Part shown: piece by piece, positions 14,448 to 20,176 of the stretch
Layout: every line of letters begins with the position of its first letter
How positions within the stretch are numbered: the stretch's first letter is position 1
Assembly: GCA_035512595.1 (NCBI GenBank)
Contig: DATKDU010000511.1
Location: 1-23,389 of the forward strand
DNA length: 23,389 bases
Source: DATKDU01 sp035512595
GTDB lineage: Bacteria; Planctomycetota; Planctomycetia; Pirellulales; Pirellulaceae
Direction: 5' to 3'
Notes under the pieces: model-generated
Seen by the model: only the letters and a program-made list of their open reading frames with translations
Told to the model about the DNA's origin: nothing
Databases searched by the model: none
Made by a program: the position numbers and the translations under genes

Positions 14448-15611
14448 ATGCGTATCTCACGCCGCCTGATCGCACTGGTGCTGGTTTTTCTCATCCCCGC
14501 CGCCGCACTCGCCTGCCTATGGGACTCCGAGACGCTCAAGCAGGAGCGATCCCGCTTCCCCAGCACGCTGGAACTGATCACCGGCAAGTTCCTGCGGCAT
14601 TCTCCGGCATTCTACGAGTGGCGAATCAAGGACCGGCAGGAGAAGCTCAAAACCGATCCCAAGAACGTCGGCTATTACGACGACATTGCGGTCTCCTATG
14701 AGAAGATCGGTCAGCACGACAAGGCGATTGAGACCATCCTGGCCAAGGAGGAGATTCAGCCGGGGCTGTACGAGACCTATTCCAACCTCGGGACGTTCTA
14801 CATCCTGGCCGGCGATTTTGAGAAAGGACTGCCGTATATCGACAAGGCGCTGGCCATCAACCCTGACGCCCACTTCGGGCGGGAGAAGTATCAGAAGTGG
14901 CTGGTCGAATATGCGATGACGCGGATGAAGGATGGGAAGCTGGTGTTTCCGATGAGTTATAAGCCGGATTATTCGGAAAATGCGCCGCCGAACAGCTTCG
15001 CTGAGTTCGTCGCGAGTCGCCTGGGAAAAACCCAATTGAACGAAGACGAAGCGAAATCAGCAATCACTGGCGTGCTGGGTATGATGCGATTCGCCAACCA
15101 CAAGAACCCGTTACTTCTGGAAGCACTGGCGAACTTGCTGACTGACTGCGATCGGCCGGAGCAGGACGCCAAACAACTGGCGGCACGGGCACTGCTTCAG
15201 GCGTCATACGTGGTTGAAGATCCCCAGGCGAAGGCAAAGTATCGCGCGCTTGCCAAGGCGGCACTGGAAATGCAGACAAGCCACAGAGTCCCGGAGTTAG
15301 AAGCTGAATTCACGAAAGAACTGGCCGACGCTGAAGTGTGGTATGCGGCGCTCGAAAAACAAGAGTTAGATTGGATTCGGCAGGGGGGTGACGTAGAGGC
15401 TCGTTTTGACCGGCTTTACTCCGAAGAGCCGACGGCGCTCACCATCCCCGAGCCGGAAACACTTCTCGAACGGGTGATTGGTTCGCGACGTCAAGGCCTG
15501 AATCCTATTCCGCTAATGGCCGCACTCGTGATCGTCGTCGGCATCGTCGGAACGACCATGTGGTGGCGCTGGTCGCATCGCAAACGGTCAATCGCGGCGA
15601 AGCAACTCTAG
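14448..15611 (+). CDS. Exported TPR protein with C-terminal membrane anchor
   Basis: A 387-residue protein from ATG 14448, preceded by AAGGGA and followed by a signal peptide (MRISRRLIALVLVFLIPAAA). The mature part starts CLWDSETLKQERSRFPSTLE, a pattern I associate with a conserved planctomycete group. Tetratricopeptide-type helical repeats cover about residues 70-150 (YYDDIAVSYEKIGQHDKAIE, YSNLGTFYILAGDFEKGLPY, IDKALAINPDAHFG). A central helical domain follows, and one transmembrane helix lies near the C-terminus (IPLMAALVIVVGIVGTTMWW) followed by a basic tail (RWSHRKR). It is therefore probably an inner-membrane protein with the TPR domain in the periplasm, acting as a scaffold; its partners are unknown. 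The cysteine at the signal end is not in a classic lipobox. Confidence 0.85.
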   Translation: MRISRRLIALVLVFLIPAAALACLWDSETLKQERSRFPSTLELITGKFLRHSPAFYEWRIKDRQEKLKTDPKNVGYYDDIAVSYEKIGQHDKAIETILAKEEIQPGLYETYSNLGTFYILAGDFEKGLPYIDKALAINPDAHFGREKYQKWLVEYAMTRMKDGKLVFPMSYKPDYSENAPPNSFAEFVASRLGKTQLNEDEAKSAITGVLGMMRFANHKNPLLLEALANLLTDCDRPEQDAKQLAARALLQASYVVEDPQAKAKYRALAKAALEMQTSHRVPELEAEFTKELADAEVWYAALEKQELDWIRQGGDVEARFDRLYSEEPTALTIPEPETLLERVIGSRRQGLNPIPLMAALVIVVGIVGTTMWWRWSHRKRSIAAKQL

Positions 15612-16007
15612 TGCGTCCGCTAGCTTGCTCGCCACAGCGAATCGACAATATACCCGCGCCGGTCAAGCCACTGCTGGCAGATCTCAAAGCCGCCAGCGGC
15701 AGCCAAAGCGGCAATCTGCTCGTGGCCGGCCTGCTAAGGTGGTGCGAGCGAATTATCTCCCCTAGAGCAACTGGTTTGCCGGGGGAGCAGGCAATGCAGT
15801 GGCTGACGCAGCTACAGCCGCTTGTGGCAAATTGTCGGTCCTGTCGCGAAAAACGGGTCAAAAAAGGAAGGAAAGCTGGCCAATGGCCGCTCGTCTTGCA
15901 ACCAATCCCCACCCCCGAACCACTTACGATGGGCTCGCGTAGTAGCCCCGTTGTCGATGGTCTCCAGGCATGTGCCTGGGTTCACACCTTGTTTTGGAGG
16001 ATGCAGC
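15612..16007. other. Intergenic region, no secure gene
   Basis: A plus-strand frame opens with GTG at 15611 overlapping the TAG of the TPR gene and stays open past 16007, but its product (MRPLACSPQRIDNIPAPVKP...) matches nothing that I know, and it would run deep into the next gene in another frame. I do not call it. The region should contain the promoter of the gene at 16008; a 7-bp palindrome sits at 15964. Confidence 0.4.
15964..15979. promoter_or_regulatory. Palindrome upstream of the thioredoxin-like gene
   Basis: CCAGGCA, TG, TGCCTGG, a perfect 7-bp inverted repeat 28 bp upstream of ATG 16008 and just ahead of its GGAGG ribosome-binding site. It could be an operator or a leader hairpin, or another small repeat element. 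Confidence 0.35.
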
Positions 16008-16559
16008 ATGAAACGGTTTGCTCTGGTTTGCGGCGCGCTTGCCGCTCTGTCGTTCTCGGTGGCGTTTGCCGAGGAATTGAAGTCCGGCCTGGCGGTCGGC
16101 GATTCGCCCGGCGCGTTCAACGTCAACGACGTCACCGGTCCCAGCAAGGGCAAGTCCCTCTGCTATCGTTGCCAGTACGGCAATCGGCCGGTCGTGGCGG
16201 TGTTTGCCCGCGATGTCAACGACGATCTGGCGAAGGTGATCAAGGACGTCGATGCCCTGGTCGAGAAGAACAAGGCCAAGGACATGAAGGCGTTTTTGGT
16301 CGTCCTGTCCGAAGATGCCGAGGCGATTGCGCCCAAGCTCGAAGCCCTGGCCAAGAAGGAAGGGATCAAGAATGTGCCGCTGACCACGTTTGACGGCGCC
16401 TCGGGTCCGGAAGATTACAAGATCTCCAAGGACGCCGACGTGACCGTGCTGATGTGGAACAAGAGCGAAGTCAAGGCGAACGTCGCGCTGGCCAAGGGGA
16501 AGCTCGACGCCGCCGCCGCCAAGTCGATCGTCGCCAAAGCCGAAGGCCTGGTGAAATGA
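16008..16559 (+). CDS. Secreted thioredoxin-fold-like protein with CxxC
   Basis: A 183-residue protein with a strong GGAGG ribosome-binding site and signal peptide (MKRFALVCGALAALSFSVAF, cleavage near FAEE). The mature part opens with a thioredoxin-like layout: KSGLAVGDSPGAFNVNDVTG, then SLCYRCQYGNRPVVAVFARD, where Cys52-x-x-Cys55 sits at the place of the redox pair, and alternating helices and strands up to ITVAKAEGLVK-like C-terminus. The intervening lines (FLVVLSEDAEAIAPKLEALA, VPLTTFDGASGPEDYKISKD, VTVLMWNKSEVKANVALAKG) fit a beta-alpha-beta thioredoxin fold. The enzyme activity, if any, is unknown. It stands as a single gene: a strong intrinsic terminator follows at 16617. Confidence 0.82.
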   Translation: MKRFALVCGALAALSFSVAFAEELKSGLAVGDSPGAFNVNDVTGPSKGKSLCYRCQYGNRPVVAVFARDVNDDLAKVIKDVDALVEKNKAKDMKAFLVVLSEDAEAIAPKLEALAKKEGIKNVPLTTFDGASGPEDYKISKDADVTVLMWNKSEVKANVALAKGKLDAAAAKSIVAKAEGLVK

Positions 16560-16616
16560 TTTGACGCAATTCGTCCCGCCGGCAGTCTGCCAGCGGGCGA
16601 GGGCCCGATCACTTGA

Positions 16617-16648
16617 CCCGTTTTCCGGTCCGGAAGACGGGTTTTTTT
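16617..16648 (+). terminator. Intrinsic terminator of the thioredoxin-like gene
   Basis: CCCGTTTTCC pairs with GGAAGACGGG (one G-T pair) around a 5-base loop and is followed directly by seven T residues. It lies 57 bp after the stop at 16559. A further imperfect palindrome (CCCGCCGGCA / TGCCAGCGGG) lies between the stop and the terminator at about 16575-16598. Confidence 0.85.
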
Positions 16649-16742
16649 ATGGTAGAACGGAGTCCCTTCGGTCGCCGGCGTGTCGCATCAAAGCTCGTTT
16701 CTGCATACACTGGTCAGCAGAACATCCCGGTGGAGGAATGCC

Positions 16743-18599
16743 ATGATTCGCACAATGTCGTCCGCGTCGTGCTGCCTGCTGGCCGCGCTCGCTCTCGCTT
16801 TTTCTTTCGTGAACGGTGCGTGGGCTGGCACGAGCAACAGCCTGATGGACATCTCCACTGACGGCAAGCTGCTCGCCTGCGCGAACCGCGACAGCGGCAC
16901 CGTCACGATCGTCGATCTGGCAAAGAAGGAAAAACTTCACGAAGTGCCAGTGGGAAAACACCCGGAGGGAGTTTCCTTCCTGGGATCGTCCCACGAACTG
17001 GCTATCGCCGTCTATGCCGACGACAAAGTGGCGATCGTGGATGCCGACGCCGGCAAAGTCACGCGGCAGATCGAGGTCTTCGACGAGCCGTATGGCATTG
17101 TCAGCACCAAAGACGGCGGGCGGATTTTTGTGACGCTCGACTACCCGGGGCAAGTGCTGGAGATAGATCCGGCCGCTGGAATCGTGGTGCGCACCATCGA
17201 CGCAGGGAAATCCCTTCGAGGCATTGCCATGAGCGGGGACGAGAGCCGCCTGCTGGTGGCGGAATTCTACACGGGGACCGTGATTGCTCTCGATCGAGCC
17301 AGCGGGAAGGAAGCGGATCGCTGGCCGGGCGTGACAAACGACAACTTAGCGCGGCAGATCACGCTGCATCCGACGCGTCCCAATGCCTATGTCCCGCACA
17401 TCCGCTCGAAGGTGACGGCGGTGCATGGTGAGGGGTCGATCTTTCCCTATGTCTCTGTGATTACCATGAGTGGCGCCGCTGAAAAACGGCGCACGCGAAT
17501 TCCCATGGATGCCTTCCTGGGAAATCTGGTGACGGCCAATCCGTGGGAAGTCGCCGTCGCGCCCGATGGCTCGCAGGCGGCCGCAGTTTTTGCCGGCACC
17601 GACGACATGTTCGTCTGCAACGTCTTGGACGATAACTATCGTGAGCTGACCAACCGGCAGTACATGCGCGTTGGCAAGAACCCGCGGGCCGTGCGCTACT
17701 CTCCTGACGGGCAGACCCTGCTCATCTACAACGCGCTCGATTTTCAGGTCGTCGGCTACGATGCCGGCTCGCTGAAAACGCAGTTCACCATCGACGTGAC
17801 AACGTTTCCCAAGAGCGAGGAGATTCTGCTCGGGAAGATCTTATTCTATTCCGCTAATCAGCCAATGGCGTCCAGGCGATGGATTAGTTGCTCAAGCTGT
17901 CATCCTGACGGCGATCCAGACGGCCGGACGTGGCACAATCCCGAGGGCCTCCGAAACACGCAGTCGCTCGCCGGCATGGCCTGGACCCATCCGATTCACT
18001 GGTCGGCCGATCGCGACGAGGTGCAGGATTTTGAATACACAATCCGCGGCAATCTGATGCAAGGGCGAGGGCTACTGCGGGGGACGTTGCACAAGGAACT
18101 GGGTGAACCCAACAGCGGCCGTTCGCGCGAGCTCGATGCGCTCGCAGCCTATTCCAACTCGCACGGCTACTCCCTCAGCCCTCATGCCAAAGGGGGCCTG
18201 AGCGACGCGGCTCAGCGCGGCAAAGAGATTTTCTTCTCGTCCGAAACGAAGTGCGCGACGTGCCATAGCGGACCGATGTATGCCGACTCGCAGCCAGGGC
18301 CCATGCCGCCGAAGCACGACGTTGGCACAGGCGAAGATGATCCGGGGGAGAAGATGGGGCCGGCCTACGACACGCCGTCGCTCTTGGGCGTCTATCGCAC
18401 GGCCCCCTACTTGCACCACGGCAAGGCGGCGACGCTGGAAGAAGTCCTGACGAGCTGTAACAAGGACGACCGCCACGGCAAGACGAGCCACCTGTCGGCG
18501 GAGCAGATTGCCGACCTGGTGGCCTTCTTGAAAGCGTTACCCTACGAAGACCCCGAACCGGCAGCGGTTGCTGCTGGGCTGAAGAAGGTGGAGAAATGA
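16743..18599 (+). CDS. YVTN beta-propeller / di-heme cytochrome c peroxidase-like protein
   Basis: A 618-residue exported protein from ATG 16743, with a GGAGG ribosome-binding site and a signal peptide (MIRTMSSASCCLLAALALAF, cleavage near AWAG). Residues about 30-365 are propeller repeats (ISTDGKLLACANRDSGTVTI, ISTKDGG-like, SPDGQTLLIYNALDFQVVGY). The rest is a cytochrome c peroxidase/MauG-like domain with two heme-binding motifs, CSSCH at 383-387 and CATCH at 504-508, plus the typical TPSLLGVYRTAPYLHHGKAA segment and the HLSAEQIADLVAFLKAL end. Such proteins reduce peroxide or oxidise a partner with covalently bound hemes in the periplasm; the propeller probably gives a docking surface. Its stop overlaps the start of the TlpA-like lipoprotein gene (ATGA), so the two are translationally coupled. 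Confidence 0.9.
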   Translation: MIRTMSSASCCLLAALALAFSFVNGAWAGTSNSLMDISTDGKLLACANRDSGTVTIVDLAKKEKLHEVPVGKHPEGVSFLGSSHELAIAVYADDKVAIVDADAGKVTRQIEVFDEPYGIVSTKDGGRIFVTLDYPGQVLEIDPAAGIVVRTIDAGKSLRGIAMSGDESRLLVAEFYTGTVIALDRASGKEADRWPGVTNDNLARQITLHPTRPNAYVPHIRSKVTAVHGEGSIFPYVSVITMSGAAEKRRTRIPMDAFLGNLVTANPWEVAVAPDGSQAAAVFAGTDDMFVCNVLDDNYRELTNRQYMRVGKNPRAVRYSPDGQTLLIYNALDFQVVGYDAGSLKTQFTIDVTTFPKSEEILLGKILFYSANQPMASRRWISCSSCHPDGDPDGRTWHNPEGLRNTQSLAGMAWTHPIHWSADRDEVQDFEYTIRGNLMQGRGLLRGTLHKELGEPNSGRSRELDALAAYSNSHGYSLSPHAKGGLSDAAQRGKEIFFSSETKCATCHSGPMYADSQPGPMPPKHDVGTGEDDPGEKMGPAYDTPSLLGVYRTAPYLHHGKAATLEEVLTSCNKDDRHGKTSHLSAEQIADLVAFLKALPYEDPEPAAVAAGLKKVEK

Positions 18600-19246
18600 C
18601 GAGCGCTATTCGTAGGACGGCCCTGCTGGGCCGTCCACTGTCCGACGGTCCGGAAGGGCCGTCCTACGTATTGCTTGCCACGGGCCTCCTGGGCCTGACG
18701 CTCCTTGCCGGCTGCGAGAAGCCGGCCTATGGCCCCGGGAGCGATCCGGCGCAAAAGGAGGCGGCGACTGACAAGGCTGCGGCGGATGCCGCCGCGCCCG
18801 TCCAACTCGACATCGCGAGCTGGGACGACGTGCAAAAGTACGTTGCCGCGCAGAAGGGAAAGGTCGTCGTCCTTGACTTGTGGTCCACGTCATGCGAGCC
18901 GTGCGTGAAGGAGCTGCCGAGGCTGGTGAAGCTCCACCAGGCTTATCCGCACGATGTGGTCTGCGTGTCGAACAGCCTCGATTTTTACGGACTGAAAGAA
19001 GAACCGCCGGAAAGCTATCGCGACCAGGCGCTGGAAATCCTCACCGAGAAGGGGGCGACGTTTCAGAACTACCTGTGCAGCGATGCGGATACGAAGGTCT
19101 ACGAACAAGTGGGGGCGAATCCAGTCCCCATCGTCTTGGTCTACGATCGGGCCGGCAAACTCGCCAAACTGTTTGAGAATGAATTCACCTACGAAAGGGA
19201 CGTCGCGCCCCTGGTGAAGGAGTTGGTCGCGGCGAAAGGGTCCTGA
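18596..19246 (+). CDS. TlpA/ResA-like thioredoxin lipoprotein
   Basis: A 216-residue protein whose ATG overlaps the previous stop (ATGA). The hydrophobic segment VLLATGLLGLTLLAGC ends in a lipobox (LLAG-Cys40), so it is lipid-anchored. The thioredoxin domain runs from about 78 to the end, with VVVLDLWSTSCEPCVKELPR holding the Cys100-Glu-Pro-Cys103 active site, and PVPIVLVYDRAGKLAKLFEN holding the usual cis-Pro-type loop. The C-x-x-C and the coupling to a di-heme cytochrome suggest a role in reducing apocytochrome cysteines or other periplasmic disulfides; this is inference. Residues 6-24 (RRTALLGRPLSDGPEGPSY) are encoded by a palindromic element at 18611-18668, inserted between the start and the hydrophobic core. 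A TTG start at 18671 would avoid it. Confidence 0.87.
   Translation: MTSAIRRTALLGRPLSDGPEGPSYVLLATGLLGLTLLAGCEKPAYGPGSDPAQKEAATDKAAADAAAPVQLDIASWDDVQKYVAAQKGKVVVLDLWSTSCEPCVKELPRLVKLHQAYPHDVVCVSNSLDFYGLKEEPPESYRDQALEILTEKGATFQNYLCSDADTKVYEQVGANPVPIVLVYDRAGKLAKLFENEFTYERDVAPLVKELVAAKGS
18611..18668. repeat. 58-bp palindromic element inside the lipoprotein signal region
   Basis: A perfect 14-bp terminal inverted repeat (CGTAGGACGGCCCT / AGGGCCGTCCTACG) encloses a further stem. The bases TATT occur on both flanks (18607-18610 and 18669-18672), possibly a target-site duplication. The element lies between the ATG and the hydrophobic core of the lipoprotein signal peptide. Confidence 0.8.
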
Positions 19247-19961
19247 CCGGCACCTTCACCTGGGCCAAACGCCGCGAGGGCAAATACCACAGTGTGTCGG
19301 CGGGACTCATTCGCGAAAGGGACCGGAGCGAAGTGACGCTCTCTCCCGCGGGAAAGCCTCTGGCTATACACGCGACAAAGACGACACATACCTGCTATCG
19401 GGCCTTGCGCAGGCCGTCCGTGGCGTTGGAACTTCCGAGCCGGCGCTGGTCGATCTGTTTTCGAAGTTCGACTCGCAGACGGTCCATATTTACGCTAGAC
19501 ATGACGCACTCTTAGAGCTTCCGTACTAGCACTTCCACCAGCTTATCCTGGGTGGCGGCATGGCAACCGCAACCGTGCGAGTTGTTCTTGCCGCTCCGGG
19601 CATAGGTGCTACAGAAATATTTCGGGTACTTGTGGCCTTTGGCTGCCGACGTGCTGCCGTGCATCTTGCAACCACAGTGAGCGCAAAAGACAAGCTACAA
19701 GACGAGTTACGGGTAACCGAGGCCGCCGGGAAGCCTATGGACGTGACGGGGGAAGTGGACGCCGTAGTGGGCCGACTGTGGCGGTTGGGCGAAGAAATGG
19801 CAGGTGCCGAACCTGCGCGCCGTAGGGAGGTCTTTCGGCTGTTCGTGGACCAGATCGAGCTACGATTCGACCACGTTAAGCAGGGCAAAAAACCGCGTGC
19901 CCTCTCCGATCCGGCGTCATTCACCTCCGGACGGGAGAGGGCACGATCTTCGGTGCTGTAA
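19243..19961 (+). pseudogene. Large serine recombinase pseudogene, N-terminus missing, internal segment inverted
   Basis: Pieces of one recombinase lie here. On the plus strand from 19243, LTGTFTWAKRREGKYHSVSA followed by GLIRERDRSEVTLSP matches the region after the recombinase domain. After a frame-shifting deletion near 19345, ASGYTRDKDDTYLLSGL runs up to 19406. The zinc ribbon and start of the coiled coil are on the opposite strand (19690 to 19408): LVFCAHCGCKMHG, YFCSTYARSGK, NMDRLRVELRKQIDQRR. The C-terminal part resumes on the plus strand from 19691: KLQDELRVTEAAGKPMDVTG, EPARRREVFRLFVDQIELRF, ending at 19961. Flipping 19408-19690 rejoins the frame at both joints, leaving one stop (TAA after LVRKL) within the flipped part. 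The catalytic N-terminal domain is absent. It lies directly upstream of a second recombinase gene. Confidence 0.82.
19408..19690 (-). other. Inverted segment within the recombinase pseudogene
   Basis: 283 bp in reverse orientation relative to the rest of the pseudogene, bordered by CTTG (19404-19407) and CAAG (19691-19694), a 4-bp inverted repeat. In the restored orientation the joints read YLLSGL-VFCAHCGCKMHG and NATDGLR-KLQDELRV, both in frame. The segment encodes the recombinase zinc beta-ribbon (Cys pairs in CAHCGC and CGCHAATQ) and the first coiled-coil helix. Confidence 0.8.
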
Positions 19962-20011
19962 GTCGGGGCGACCGGCGATTGACATTTCCTAACGACCTGC
20001 CAGGAAGGGAC

Positions 20012-20089
20012 ATGCTACTCGAAGTATTGGCGCAACGCATTGACTTCACAGCAGATGCGTTTTTTGCTCAGGCGGCGACGCTTGCTTGA
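20012..20089 (+). CDS. Possible 25-residue leader peptide
   Basis: ATG 20012 has a good ribosome-binding site (AGGAAGGGAC) and encodes MLLEVLAQRIDFTADAFFAQ ending AATLA. It precedes the serine recombinase by 87 bp. It may be a leader or a chance ORF; no family is recognised. Confidence 0.2.
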   Translation: MLLEVLAQRIDFTADAFFAQAATLA

Positions 20090-20176
20090 GGCTCTGGCTC
20101 CCCATCCGATACTCGAAGCCGTTCTCTCCTGGCGCCTCTCGGTCGGACCCCTTGGACCGGTTCGGGAGTTTAGGAA

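Noticed and set aside
15611..16393. GTG-started frame overlapping the TPR stop (TAGTG)
   Set aside because: The overlap is suggestive, but the frame runs over half of the thioredoxin-like gene and resembles no known protein.
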